A DNA stretch of 20,444 bases from an uncultured Eubacterium sp. (GCA_902495595.1 CABUXV010000036.1:1-20444); one strand, 5' to 3'; shown: positions 1-8,561, numbered from the stretch's first letter. Notes: a model not told the origin generated them from the letters alone. Numbers and translations are program-made.

Positions 1-40
1 AATAATAGGAAATATAGCGAATATTGATGCAAAGCAAAAG

Positions 41-67
41 ATAAAAGGTGGCGATGCCACCTTTTAT
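41..67 (+). terminator. Intrinsic terminator-like hairpin upstream of rnr
   Basis: A perfect 12-bp inverted repeat (ATAAAAGGTGGC at 41-52, GCCACCTTTTAT at 56-67) with a 3-base loop. The A-rich 5' arm and T-rich 3' arm would let it work in either direction. It probably ends the transcript of a gene lying before the window; in many Firmicutes secG precedes rnr, but nothing here identifies it. One upstream frame stops at 25-27 (TGA), which could be the end of that gene, but 24 bases are too few to tell. Confidence 0.75.
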
Positions 68-76
68 GCTGTACAA

Positions 77-82
77 TATAAT
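77..82 (+). promoter_or_regulatory. Possible -10 box for rnr
   Basis: A TATAAT hexamer lies between the hairpin at 41-67 and the rnr start at 114. No convincing -35 hexamer stands 16-18 bases upstream, because that position falls inside the hairpin. In sequence this AT-rich the hexamer may be chance. Confidence 0.25.
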
Positions 83-113
83 AAAAGATATTATACATAC
101 GAAGAGGTAAGGT

Positions 114-2063
114 ATGGCAAAAAAGAAAAAGAGGAATGTTATACAGGGGACGATTACAAAACACAGAAAAGGATTTGGTTTTGTTGTAAGCGATGACATA
201 GATAAGGATATATTTATTTCGGCGCCTTCCATGAATGGGGCAATGAATGGTGATGAAGTAGAAGTTGACCTGATACCTGATTATCTCTGGCGCGAGTCTC
301 CAGAGGGAATAATAACGAAAATATTAAAGAGAAATACAGTTGAAGTCGTAGGAACTTTTGAAAAAAGTAAGAAGTTTGGTTTTGTAATACCTGAAAGCAA
401 AAAGTTTAAGGAAGATATATTTATAAGAAAAAAAGATTTTTCCGGAGCTCAGAGGGGAGATAAAGTAGTTGTAAGCATTACAAAGTATCCTGATAGATAT
501 AACAGCGCTGAAGGCAGGATAACCGAGATAATAAGCCGATTCGGACAGCCGGGAGGAGATATTAAGGCAATAGCCAGAACGTATGATATGCGGGAAACTT
601 TTCCAAGCAGAGTTAATGCGGAAGCTAAGGCAATGAAAAGGAAAGGAATCGGAACTGAGGATGTAAAAAAAAGAAAAGACCTTAGAAAAAAGAAAGTGTT
701 TACGATAGATGGCGCAGATTCAAAAGATTTTGATGATGCTGTATCAATAGAGATTCTAAAAAATGGAAATTATTTGCTTGGCGTTCATATAGCCGATGTA
801 TCACACTATGTTGAGAATGGAGGTTTTCTTGATAAAGAAGCCCTCAAGAGGGGAACAAGCGTGTATTTGCTGGACCAGGTAATACCAATGCTGCCTAAGG
901 CGCTTTCAAACGATATATGCAGTCTTAATCCCAATGAAGACAGACTTACTCTTTCGGTAGATATGGAAATTACACAGAGAGGCGTAATTGTAAATCATGA
1001 GATATATGAAAGCATAATAAACTCATGTGAACGCCTTATATACGATGACATATCAGACCTTTTGGAGAATGACGATAAGGATATGTCTGTAAGATATAAA
1101 GACATAAAGAATGAACTTCTTATGATGAACGATTTAGCGATAGCTTTGAGAAAAAGGAGATATGAAAGAGGCAGTCTTGATTTTGATTTGGATGAGTCCT
1201 ATATCAAACTGGATAAAAGAGGTGTGCCGATAAGCGTGGACATAGCTCAAAGAAGAACTGCGAATAAGCTTATTGAGGAATTTATGCTTATTGCAAATGA
1301 GACTGTAGCCGAGCATTTTTATTGGATGGAGATTCCCTTTGTATACAGGGTTCACGAAAAGCCGGATAATGAGAAAATAGATAAACTGAAAGTATTTTTA
1401 CAGAGCTTTGGAATAATATTAAAAGGAAATTCGGACAGTATTCATCCTAAAGCTATAAGCAACATTTTAGAACAGGTTAAAGGCAAATCAAATGAAAATG
1501 TTGTAAGTTCAGTAACCTTAAGGTCTATGCAGAAAGCATTTTACAGTACAAGCTGTGAAGGTCATTTTGGTCTTGCTCTTAAGTATTACTGTCATTTTAC
1601 TTCCCCCATAAGAAGATATCCTGATTTGATGATACACAGGATAATTAAATGGGTTATAAGTAATGAAGTTACTTCAAAGGGCACTAAATACTTTGCCAAA
1701 ATGGCAGAAAATGCTGCTGAATTGTCTTCAGCTGCGGAGAGAAAAGCTATTGAAGCAGAAAGAGAAGTTGAAAAACTGAAAAAGGCTGAATATATGACTT
1801 ACCATATAGGAGAAGAATTTGACGGCGTAATAAGCGGGGTTACTAATTTCGGCCTTTATGTGCAGCTCGAAAACACTATTGAAGGCCTTATAAAGATAGA
1901 CAGCCTTTATGATGATTATTATGATTATAACCAGGAGAAATATGCTCTTATAGGCAGAAGGACAAACAAAGTATATAAACTCGGTGATAAGATAAGAATT
2001 TTTGTAGATGATGTAAATACTGACAGAAGTGAGATAAATTTTTTGATTGCCAAATTTAAATAA
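114..2063 (+). CDS. rnr: Ribonuclease R (3'-5' exoribonuclease, RNB family)
   Basis: RNase R is a processive hydrolytic 3'-5' exoribonuclease that can degrade structured RNA. It acts in the cytoplasm in mRNA and rRNA turnover and, with tmRNA, on nonstop messages. The order is two cold-shock/OB domains (about residues 8-55 and 75-130), the RNB catalytic domain (about 190-510) and an S1 domain (566-649). The RNB active-site aspartates have the family spacing at D199, D205, D207 and D208, and the second RNB signature HFTSPIRRYPDLMIHR is at 494-509. At 649 residues it is shorter than most RNase R: there is no N-terminal helix-turn-helix and no long Lys/Arg-rich tail after S1. The ATG is preceded by AGAGG at 103-107, 6 bases away. 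In many Firmicutes smpB follows rnr; here a convergent gene follows instead. The domain set favours RNase R over RNase II. Confidence 0.95.
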   Translation: MAKKKKRNVIQGTITKHRKGFGFVVSDDIDKDIFISAPSMNGAMNGDEVEVDLIPDYLWRESPEGIITKILKRNTVEVVGTFEKSKKFGFVIPESKKFKEDIFIRKKDFSGAQRGDKVVVSITKYPDRYNSAEGRITEIISRFGQPGGDIKAIARTYDMRETFPSRVNAEAKAMKRKGIGTEDVKKRKDLRKKKVFTIDGADSKDFDDAVSIEILKNGNYLLGVHIADVSHYVENGGFLDKEALKRGTSVYLLDQVIPMLPKALSNDICSLNPNEDRLTLSVDMEITQRGVIVNHEIYESIINSCERLIYDDISDLLENDDKDMSVRYKDIKNELLMMNDLAIALRKRRYERGSLDFDLDESYIKLDKRGVPISVDIAQRRTANKLIEEFMLIANETVAEHFYWMEIPFVYRVHEKPDNEKIDKLKVFLQSFGIILKGNSDSIHPKAISNILEQVKGKSNENVVSSVTLRSMQKAFYSTSCEGHFGLALKYYCHFTSPIRRYPDLMIHRIIKWVISNEVTSKGTKYFAKMAENAAELSSAAERKAIEAEREVEKLKKAEYMTYHIGEEFDGVISGVTNFGLYVQLENTIEGLIKIDSLYDDYYDYNQEKYALIGRRTNKVYKLGDKIRIFVDDVNTDRSEINFLIAKFK

Positions 2064-2073
2064 GTTATGTAGG

Positions 2074-2101
2074 TCCCGTGAGCTGTTATACTGCTCCGGG
2101 A
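2074..2101. terminator. Possible hairpin between convergent rnr and CBS gene
   Basis: TCCCGTGAGC (2074-2083) pairs with GCTCCGGGA (2093-2101) with one bulged base and a 9-base loop. It sits just after the rnr stop and overlaps the last codons of the convergent CBS-domain gene. The T run after it is short (three bases on the plus strand), so terminator function is only tentative. Confidence 0.35.
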
Positions 2102-2523
2102 TTTATGCTTACCGCAGATAAAACATCTCCCGCTTCATCTATGCATACAGGTTTAGATGCTAAATCTCCAAGCGAGAGCATTCCTACCAGTTTGGAATTT
2201 TCTGTTACCGGAAGTCTTCTGATTTGGTTAGCGGAGAATAAAAGAGCCGCATCATGAGTATTCGTTTCAGGAGAAACGGTAACCGGATTAAGTGACATTA
2301 TATCACGGGCGGTCAAAGAAGAGATAGGGATGTTTTCTTTATCGGCTGCAAGTGCGCGCAGAACCAGATCTCTGTCGGTAACTATACCTTTGATATATCC
2401 TTGGTCACTGCAAATAGGTATACTTCCTATATTTTCTTTTTTCATTTGTTTTGCTATCTGCAGTACAGATGTATTTTCTTTTATACATGAAATGTTTGTA
2501 CTCATCAAATCTTTAACTTTCAT
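2086..2523 (-). CDS. Tandem CBS-domain protein
   Basis: A 145-residue protein made almost entirely of two CBS domains (about residues 7-60 and 73-125), with no catalytic or membrane region. The typical CBS turns are visible as GIVTDRDLVLRAL in the first and VGMLSLGDLA in the second. CBS pairs (Bateman modules) bind adenine nucleotides or related ligands and regulate enzymes, channels or transporters; the ligand here cannot be read from the sequence. The start is set by AGGAGG (2534-2539) 10 bases before the ATG. It is the last gene of the leftward Trk cluster, 66 bases after a trkH gene. A role in sensing energy or nucleotide state for potassium uptake is therefore plausible, but it is inferred from position only. 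Confidence 0.85.
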   Translation of the reverse strand: MKVKDLMSTNISCIKENTSVLQIAKQMKKENIGSIPICSDQGYIKGIVTDRDLVLRALAADKENIPISSLTARDIMSLNPVTVSPETNTHDAALLFSANQIRRLPVTENSKLVGMLSLGDLASKPVCIDEAGDVLSAVSINPGAV

Positions 2524-2589
2524 ATGGGTAAATCCTCCTGTATTTATTATATAGTATTAGGATTACCCGAATGAAATCTTTTATAGTGT

Positions 2590-4062
2590 TTATCTGTCTT
2601 TTCCCCAGAAATTTCTTGTAAATAAAACTATTATGGTGAACAGTTCCAGCCTGCCGACTATCATCAGTGCGCTGAGGTAAAGTTTTAAAACAGGATGAAA
2701 CATGGAATAATTTCCCATAGAACCTGCTTCTCCAAATGCAGCGCCGGTATTTGAGAGCATGGATAGAGCGGCAGTCATAGTAGTTTCCAGGTCCAGTCCC
2801 TGAAAGGAAAGTATAAAACATGAAAGAATAAAGAGACCTATAAATGTAAAAATAAAAGTTGTGATTCCTGTGACCAGACCTACAGAAAGCGAATGTTCAC
2901 CGAGTTTAACAGCTATAACCGAACGTGGATGTATTCTTTTTATACAGCCTCTCCATATGAGTTTCATCATAACTATTATTCGTATGACTTTTATTGAGCC
3001 TGAAGTTGATGCGGCGCAGCCTCCGATAAACATAAGAGTTATTAATATTATCTGACATACAGTAGGCCATATTATATAAGGCGACCTTGTGTATCCTGTA
3101 GTTGTTGACATACTTATCACCTGGAAGAAAGAATCCCTAAAGGCAGAAGCAAAATTCATATCATTTATCGATATCAATCCAAATGTACATATGAGTATGC
3201 CTAGAGCCATTATTATGATAAAGACCCTCAGCTCAATATCTTTAAAAAAGTAAGCGGGCTTTCTTGTCACAAGATAATGATAAAGTACAAAATTTACTGA
3301 AGAAAGCACACAGAATACTGAGATAACAACTTCTATATAAATGCTGTCATAGTAGGCAATTCCCGTAGGGTGAACTACCAGACCTCCTGTACTTATACTT
3401 CCCATAGTGTGTATTGCTGCATCGAATGCAGTCATTTTTCCTGAAAGCATAAGAAGTATGAATTCAAGAACGGTAAATGAGAGATAAGTGACATACAATA
3501 TTTTTGCTGAGTCGCTTATACGAACGGTCATTTTTTCAAATACAGGACCGGGAGCTTCTGCTCTTGCTATAAATTGTCCGTTTATTCCGAGAGCAGGAAG
3601 AATTGAGATAACAAACAGGAGTATTCCCATACCTCCCAGCCAATGAGAAACCGCTTTCCAGAGTATTAAACTTTTTGGAAGTATTCCTCCGGCTACAGCA
3701 GTGCATCCTGTGGTAGTAAATCCGGATGTGGCTTCAAAAAAAGCATCTATATAGCTTGTAGTGAATTCTGCCAGATAGTAAGGAAAAGCTCCGATGACTG
3801 ATGCTGTAATCCAGCACATAGCTACTATTATATATCCTTCTCTTGCTCTGAATTTAGGATGTGTATTTCTTATGGACAGCATTAATATTGCCCCAAGAAA
3901 TATTGTAACAGGAGTACATCTTCGAAAAGCATATATGCTGTTGAAATCACCTGTAACTTCGGCATATACCCAGGGAATAACCATAGATAATCCTATAATA
4001 AATATTATAGTACCGAGTATTTTTAAAATAGATTTGTAATTTATGGTTAATTGCGCTATCAT
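2590..4062 (-). CDS. trkH: TrkH/KtrB-type potassium channel subunit (first copy)
   Basis: A membrane protein of 490 residues in the Trk/Ktr/HKT family, which passes K+ (sometimes Na+) through a pore built from four M1-P-M2 repeats and is gated by a cytoplasmic RCK protein such as TrkA. All four filter loops are visible: TSGFTTTGCTAV, HTMGSISTGGLVV, ISMSTTTGYTRS and LSNTGAAFGEAG, each with the filter glycine. HWLGGMGILLFVI is also typical. I place the start at 4062, because GGGAG stands 7 bases upstream and leaves a 14-base gap after the upstream trkH. An in-frame ATG at 4095 would overlap that gene and lacks this site. It is clearly paralogous to the neighbouring trkH at 4077-5540 (shared HW-GGMGIL, GPGP-, HT-GS--TGGL). 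Ion selectivity cannot be decided from the sequence. Confidence 0.93.
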   Translation of the reverse strand: MIAQLTINYKSILKILGTIIFIIGLSMVIPWVYAEVTGDFNSIYAFRRCTPVTIFLGAILMLSIRNTHPKFRAREGYIIVAMCWITASVIGAFPYYLAEFTTSYIDAFFEATSGFTTTGCTAVAGGILPKSLILWKAVSHWLGGMGILLFVISILPALGINGQFIARAEAPGPVFEKMTVRISDSAKILYVTYLSFTVLEFILLMLSGKMTAFDAAIHTMGSISTGGLVVHPTGIAYYDSIYIEVVISVFCVLSSVNFVLYHYLVTRKPAYFFKDIELRVFIIIMALGILICTFGLISINDMNFASAFRDSFFQVISMSTTTGYTRSPYIIWPTVCQIILITLMFIGGCAASTSGSIKVIRIIVMMKLIWRGCIKRIHPRSVIAVKLGEHSLSVGLVTGITTFIFTFIGLFILSCFILSFQGLDLETTMTAALSMLSNTGAAFGEAGSMGNYSMFHPVLKLYLSALMIVGRLELFTIIVLFTRNFWGKDR

Positions 4063-4076
4063 GAAAATTCTCCCGT

Positions 4077-5540
4077 CTAATGGTTTTGATTCCAAAATCT
4101 TGGCGTCAGTAGTATGAACAGAGTATAAAGTTCAAGTCTGCCTGCAATCATGTATATTGATAAAAGCAGCTTTGAAAGACTTGAAAGTGCTCCGAAGTTT
4201 TCTGTAGGACCGACAGCGCCAAATCCGGGTCCTATGTTGCCAAGACATGTTATTACTGAGGTAAAACATGTAATAAGGTCTGCATTTTCAAATGATACTA
4301 TAAAAGCACCAACAAATATCATGGCGATATAAAGAAATGTATGGTTTGCTATGGCAGTGACCGTATCGCTGGGAACGGTTTTTCCATTTAATCTGATACT
4401 TTCTATTACATTGGGATGGAGTCTTTGGGAGACGCCGCGCCGTATAAGTTTTAAAATTATCATAATCCTTATCACTTTAAGACCGCCGCTTGTAGAGCCG
4501 GATGAACCGCCGACAAACATTAGACATAGTAAAATCATTTGGCAGGCTATAGGCCAAAGTTCATAGTCAGCGGTGGCATATCCTGTAGTTGTCATAATTG
4601 AGGCCACCTGGAAAGTTGAATCTAAGGCAGAATCCTTTACAGAGTCATACGTTCCGCTTGCCAGAAGATTGATAAATATGAATGACGATGATACAGTGAA
4701 TATGAGTATATAAAGTTTAAATTCAGAATCGGTAAGGAGACTTTTTAAATTGTTTTTTGCAAGTTTATAGTATAAATTAAAATTCACACCGCATAAAACC
4801 ATAAAAGCAGTTATGACTATTTTGATATACGCGCTGTCAAAATGACCGACACTGTCATTATATGATGAAAGGCCTCCGGTTCCTACAGAACCGAAAGTAT
4901 GGATGAGCGAATCGTAAAGGCTCATTCCGCCCAGACACAGCATAATTGTTTCAGTGACTGTAAAGAGTAGATATATTAAATAAAGTGATTTTGCAGTAGT
5001 TGACATCTGAGGACTTGTTTTGTCGAGATATGGTCCGGGAGATTCTGAAACTGCTATGTTTTGACCGCTTATTCCTAAAGAAGGCATGAGCGCGATTGCA
5101 AATATAAGTATGCCCATACCGCCTATCCAGTGGGTAAATGAACGCCAAAACAGAATACCTCTGGGGAGAACTTCAACATCTGATAGTATGGAGGCGCCTG
5201 TTGTGGAGAATCCCGAACAGGATTCAAAAAAAGCATCCGCAGGATTTGTAATACTTCCTGTTGCCATAAAAGGGATTGCACCTAATATGGCAGATAAGAG
5301 CCAGCAGGTAGTTACTATTAGAAATCCATCTTTTACTTTCAGCGTTTTTAAATTTTTTTCAAACGTCTTAAGTAAAAAAACACCTACAGAACAGGACGCT
5401 GCAAGTGTTATGAGAAATGGTATATATACTGAAGAATCGTCATATATTAGAGATACTATAAAAGAAGGCAGCATTGAACCGCCTATTACAACTAATATTA
5501 GCCCTATGATTCTTAAAAAAGAACTTAAACTTAAATTCAT
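4077..5540 (-). CDS. trkH: TrkH/KtrB-type potassium channel subunit (second copy)
   Basis: A 487-residue integral membrane protein of the Trk/Ktr K+ transporter family. The four pore loops read CSGFSTTGASIL, HTFGSVGTGGLSS, SIMTTTGYATAD and LGNIGPGFGAVGP, each with the conserved filter glycine. The arginine in SGGLKVIRI matches the region between repeats that forms the gate in this family. The ATG at 5540 has a GAGGTG site about 6 bases upstream. It lies 21 bases downstream of trkA and 14 bases upstream of the other trkH, so the three are very likely cotranscribed. The fourth loop (GPGFG) differs from that of the paralogue (GAAFG), so the two channels may not be functionally identical. Whether they form homodimers or mixed dimers cannot be seen. 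Confidence 0.94.
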   Translation of the reverse strand: MNLSLSSFLRIIGLILVVIGGSMLPSFIVSLIYDDSSVYIPFLITLAASCSVGVFLLKTFEKNLKTLKVKDGFLIVTTCWLLSAILGAIPFMATGSITNPADAFFESCSGFSTTGASILSDVEVLPRGILFWRSFTHWIGGMGILIFAIALMPSLGISGQNIAVSESPGPYLDKTSPQMSTTAKSLYLIYLLFTVTETIMLCLGGMSLYDSLIHTFGSVGTGGLSSYNDSVGHFDSAYIKIVITAFMVLCGVNFNLYYKLAKNNLKSLLTDSEFKLYILIFTVSSSFIFINLLASGTYDSVKDSALDSTFQVASIMTTTGYATADYELWPIACQMILLCLMFVGGSSGSTSGGLKVIRIMIILKLIRRGVSQRLHPNVIESIRLNGKTVPSDTVTAIANHTFLYIAMIFVGAFIVSFENADLITCFTSVITCLGNIGPGFGAVGPTENFGALSSLSKLLLSIYMIAGRLELYTLFILLTPRFWNQNH

Positions 5541-5561
5541 AAAGCACCTCGGAATCTTTTG

Positions 5562-6935
5562 TTATTTCTTAAAAAAGCTTCGTCGTCCTGTATCTTTTAA
5601 AAGAGTTTCTGTAGAAGATAAATCGCTGAGCAGGCTTAATAATATAACCCTGTCGTTTTCAAGTATTTTAGTATCCCCGTCAGGAATAATTACCTGATCG
5701 CTTCCTCTGTGTATTGCAGCAATGATTATTCCGTCCGGAAGATGCAGCTCCTTTAGAGGTTTATTTAAAATTTTCATATGATGGGTAGCTATAATTTCCA
5801 TTATTTCAGCTTGTCCCTGTATAAGCTGGGATGAAAGTATTTTTTTTGAACCCTGAACAAATCTTATGATATTGCTTGTTGTTATATCCAGTGGATTCAG
5901 CGCAACATCTATGCCCATGCCGGAAATTATTTCACCGTAGCTTGCTCTGCTGACCTTTGCTATTACATCTTCTATACCGTGACGTTTAGCGGTAAGAGCG
6001 AGAAGAAGGTTTTCTTCATCGAATCCTGTGGCCGTTACTACAGCATCCATAAGATCCAGATTTTCTTCTTCTAATAATGTTAAATCCGTTGCGTCTCCAT
6101 GGAGGATCATTACATCGTCTAAATGCGATGACAGATAGTGGCATCGTTCTTTGCTTTTTTCTATAATTTTTACTGCTGCGCCGAATTCCGACAGCATTTT
6201 AGCCAAGTAAAATCCTGTTTTTCCTCCGCCGATTATCATTACTTTTTGAAGGTCATTATATTTTTCTTTTTCATGAACCTTTTCATTGAGTTCCAGAATA
6301 GGTTCTTTTTTTCCTATTACATAAAGGGCGTCATCCTTTAATATGGTTGTCTCGCCATTGGGGATGATTACTTTGCCGTTTCGTGAAATTGCTACTACAA
6401 GCATATTAGGAAGCAAATCGGATATTTCCATGATATTCAGATTGATAAGTTCTTTAAATTTATCAACGGAAAATTCAATGAGAGATACTTTTCCGCTTGA
6501 AAATATGCCGTTGCTCAGAGTATATTTTTCAGCTAAATATTTATATATTTCTACGGTTATGCCAAGGTCAGGGTTTACTATATGGTCTATATCCATGACA
6601 TCTTTTATAAAATTTATCTGCTGCATGTGTTCGGGGTCTCTTACTCTGGCAATAACTTTGCTGCATCCGAGACTTTTGGCAAATGCAGATATTACTATGT
6701 TTGTTTCATCGTTTCCGGTTGTAGTTATGAGAAAATCATAGGAAGATATGTTTATACGTTTTAGAGTTTTTATTTCCTTGGCGTTGGAATTAACAGTCAT
6801 GACGTCTATCTGTGAACTTATTTTCGAAAGAAGCTCTTCATCTGTATCTATGATGGTTACTGCATGGTCTCCCCCAATTAGTGCGGTGGCTACTTTTAAT
6901 CCGAGCTTGCCGGCTCCGACTATTACGACTTTCAT
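5562..6935 (-). CDS. trkA: Trk system potassium uptake protein TrkA
   Basis: A cytoplasmic peripheral subunit that assembles as a ring on the inner face of TrkH and controls gating through NAD(H)/adenine nucleotide binding. At 457 residues it has the full two-unit form: RCK-N 1 (about 1-125) with the Rossmann turn GAGKLG and the acidic IIDTDEE after strand 2, RCK-C 1 (about 140-215), RCK-N 2 (about 230-350) with GGGKTG and IIEKSKE, and RCK-C 2 (about 370-450). The ATG at 6935 follows AAGGGGAAG. It is the first gene of the leftward cluster and its promoter must lie in 6936-7099. It probably serves both downstream trkH products, since no second trkA is in the window. Confidence 0.96.
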   Translation of the reverse strand: MKVVIVGAGKLGLKVATALIGGDHAVTIIDTDEELLSKISSQIDVMTVNSNAKEIKTLKRINISSYDFLITTTGNDETNIVISAFAKSLGCSKVIARVRDPEHMQQINFIKDVMDIDHIVNPDLGITVEIYKYLAEKYTLSNGIFSSGKVSLIEFSVDKFKELINLNIMEISDLLPNMLVVAISRNGKVIIPNGETTILKDDALYVIGKKEPILELNEKVHEKEKYNDLQKVMIIGGGKTGFYLAKMLSEFGAAVKIIEKSKERCHYLSSHLDDVMILHGDATDLTLLEEENLDLMDAVVTATGFDEENLLLALTAKRHGIEDVIAKVSRASYGEIISGMGIDVALNPLDITTSNIIRFVQGSKKILSSQLIQGQAEIMEIIATHHMKILNKPLKELHLPDGIIIAAIHRGSDQVIIPDGDTKILENDRVILLSLLSDLSSTETLLKDTGRRSFFKK

Positions 6936-7001
6936 TTGCTTCCCCTTCTTTTTATAATCAAAGAATAATTTGTAGAATAAATATTATATCCAAATATCAT
7001 A

Positions 7002-7029
7002 ATTTTACCACTAATTGCGCGGAATTCAA
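7002..7029 (-). promoter_or_regulatory. Candidate promoter for the trkA-trkH-trkH-CBS cluster
   Basis: On the minus strand TTGAAT (7024-7029) and TAAAAT (7002-7007) are 16 bases apart, giving a leader of about 60 bases before trkA. A second possible -10, TATAAT (6983-6988), has no good -35 partner. The region is very AT-rich, so the choice is uncertain. Confidence 0.4.
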
Positions 7030-7033
7030 CATA

Positions 7034-7056
7034 TATTTGCAAGAATAATGCAAATA
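7034..7056. promoter_or_regulatory. 8-bp dyad in the divergent trkA/hydrolase region
   Basis: TATTTGCA (7034-7041) and TGCAAATA (7049-7056) form a perfect inverted repeat with a 7-base spacer. It overlaps the -35 hexamer of the rightward promoter and lies just upstream of the leftward one. This is the geometry of an operator for a dimeric regulator; which regulator is unknown. Confidence 0.45.
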
Positions 7057-7065
7057 GATTAAAAT
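7037..7065 (+). promoter_or_regulatory. Candidate sigma-A promoter for the hydrolase-HAD operon
   Basis: TTGCAA (7037-7042), a 17-base spacer and TAAAAT (7060-7065) predict a start near 7072 and a short leader before the ATG at 7100. It also argues against an upstream ATG at 7079, which would lie almost at the transcript start and lacks a ribosome binding site. Confidence 0.55.
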
Positions 7066-7099
7066 AATATAAAAGTTTATGAAAAGAGGTAAAAATATC

Positions 7100-7705
7100 A
7101 TGAAAATAAAACGCTTTATAGGAGGTTCGCTTGAAAGTAACGGCTATATTATATATCAGAACATAAACGGCAGCTGTTTTGTAATAGATCCCGGTTATAA
7201 TTTCAAGATATTTCAGGATTATATAGATTCAAATGCTCTTAAACTCAAAGGCATACTGCTGACTCATCATCATTACGATCATGTAGGCGCTGTGGAAAAA
7301 CTCAAAGATATTTACGATTGTCCGGTATATCTTCACAGGGAAGATTGTGACCTGTATGGTAAAAGTGTGGACTGCTTGATGGAAGACGGTGATTTGCTCG
7401 ATTTGGACGGAGAACTTATAAAGGTTATAAATACACCGGGACATACGAAAGGAAGCGTTTGCTTTTATTCAGAAAAGAGTAAGCTCGCATTTACAGGTGA
7501 CACGATTTTTGATATAGATATAGGAAGAGTAGATCTGGAAGGCGGCTGTGAAGCAGATATGATAGACAGTATACTTAATAAGGTTGATAAATGGGAAAAT
7601 GATATAACAATATATCCCGGGCATGGTGACAGCTGCACTATGAAAAAGGTAAGAGAAAAAAACGATGAATTTTTATATATAATAAAAAATTTTAAAAGGA
7701 GTTAA
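7100..7705 (+). CDS. Metallo-beta-lactamase-fold hydrolase (glyoxalase II-like)
   Basis: A cytoplasmic metal-dependent hydrolase of 201 residues. The zinc motif THHHYDH gives H56, H58, D60 and H61. Further ligands are H115 in NTPGHTKGS, D134 in FTGDTIF and H175 in YPGHGD, so the full dinuclear metal site of the glyoxalase II/YcbL-type subfamily is present. It lacks the extra C-terminal helical domain of classical glyoxalase II, which matches short YcbL-like proteins that act on thioesters; the true substrate is unknown. I chose ATG 7100 because AGAGG (7085-7089) stands 10 bases before it, while ATG 7079 has no such site. The HAD gene starts 2 bases after the stop, so the two form an operon. 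Confidence 0.9.
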   Translation: MKIKRFIGGSLESNGYIIYQNINGSCFVIDPGYNFKIFQDYIDSNALKLKGILLTHHHYDHVGAVEKLKDIYDCPVYLHREDCDLYGKSVDCLMEDGDLLDLDGELIKVINTPGHTKGSVCFYSEKSKLAFTGDTIFDIDIGRVDLEGGCEADMIDSILNKVDKWENDITIYPGHGDSCTMKKVREKNDEFLYIIKNFKRS

Positions 7706-7707
7706 TT

Positions 7708-8532
7708 ATGACAGTAAAACTGGTAGCATTGGACTTGGACGGAACGACGTTAAACAACGATAAAGTAATAAGCGAGAGGAACAGGCAGGCTATGGAGAAA
7801 GCAGATTCCAAAGGCGTGAATATAGTTGTGGCTACAGGAAGACCTATATCTGCATTGCCGCCGGATGTATTTGAAATAGATGCGATAAGATATGTTCTTA
7901 CTTCAAATGGGGCTTCAATAACGGATTTAAAGAATAAGAGTACCTTTTATAAAAACTGTTTGTCTGAACTTGCAGTTGAAGAATCTGTAAAGCTGCTTAA
8001 AAAGTATGATTATATACTTGAAGGATTTGTTGACGGCGAAGCGTATATCGAAAAAGATTATTATGAATATGTGAAGCGTACAGGAAGAAGCTTCAGGGAC
8101 GTGAAATACATATTGGAAACAAGAAAACCCGTAGAAAATCTGTATCAGTTCATACTTGACAATAAAAGCAATATAGAAAATATAAATGTTAATTTTGAAG
8201 ATCTAAGTGTAAAACCGGCTCTTCGCAATCTGCTGCTTACTATTCCGGAGGCTACGATTACAAGTTCGTTTAAAAATAATCTTGAAATCGGAGGGAAAAC
8301 TACGAGCAAAGCAGAAGCTCTTTCAAAGATGTGCGAAATTCTCGGAATAAGTCAAACGGAAATGATGGCAGTAGGTGACAGTCCAAATGATATTGCTATG
8401 CTGAAAGCGGCAGGTATTGCCGTTGCCGTTGCCAATGCTGAAGATGAGGTCAAAGAGGTAGCGGACTATATATCTTCGGATAATCATCATAACGGAGTAG
8501 CCGAGGCTATAGAAAAATTCGTTCTTGTATAG
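7708..8532 (+). CDS. Cof-type HAD-IIB family phosphatase
   Basis: A 274-residue HAD-superfamily hydrolase of the Cof/YbjI type, cytoplasmic phosphatases of sugar phosphates and related small metabolites with Mg2+. Motif I is DLDGTT with nucleophile D9 and acid/base D11. Motif II is VVATGRP near residue 40-46, the motif III lysine is probably K201 (GGKTTSKAEAL), and motif IV is GDSPND at 223-228. The segment of about residues 85-190 is the C2-type cap that decides substrate specificity and gives no clear clue here. An AAGGAG site lies inside the last codons of the upstream hydrolase gene, 2 bases separating stop and start, so translation is probably coupled. An intrinsic terminator follows. 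Confidence 0.93.
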   Translation: MTVKLVALDLDGTTLNNDKVISERNRQAMEKADSKGVNIVVATGRPISALPPDVFEIDAIRYVLTSNGASITDLKNKSTFYKNCLSELAVEESVKLLKKYDYILEGFVDGEAYIEKDYYEYVKRTGRSFRDVKYILETRKPVENLYQFILDNKSNIENINVNFEDLSVKPALRNLLLTIPEATITSSFKNNLEIGGKTTSKAEALSKMCEILGISQTEMMAVGDSPNDIAMLKAAGIAVAVANAEDEVKEVADYISSDNHHNGVAEAIEKFVLV

Positions 8533-8561
8533 AATTAAGAAAGCAGAAACAGTGTAAATAT

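Noticed and set aside
173..180. The T-rich and A-rich runs throughout the window as possible CRISPR or tandem-repeat signal
   Set aside because: No spaced direct repeats of constant length are present anywhere; the runs are simple AT bias.
4063..4095. An earlier ATG for the first trkH at 4095
   Set aside because: It would overlap the upstream trkH and lacks a binding site, while ATG 4062 has GGGAG at 7 bases.
5086..5697. A 203-codon open frame on the plus strand across the trkH/trkA junction
   Set aside because: It is antisense to two well-supported genes, has no ribosome binding site, and its translation resembles no family; it is a by-product of codon use on the other strand.
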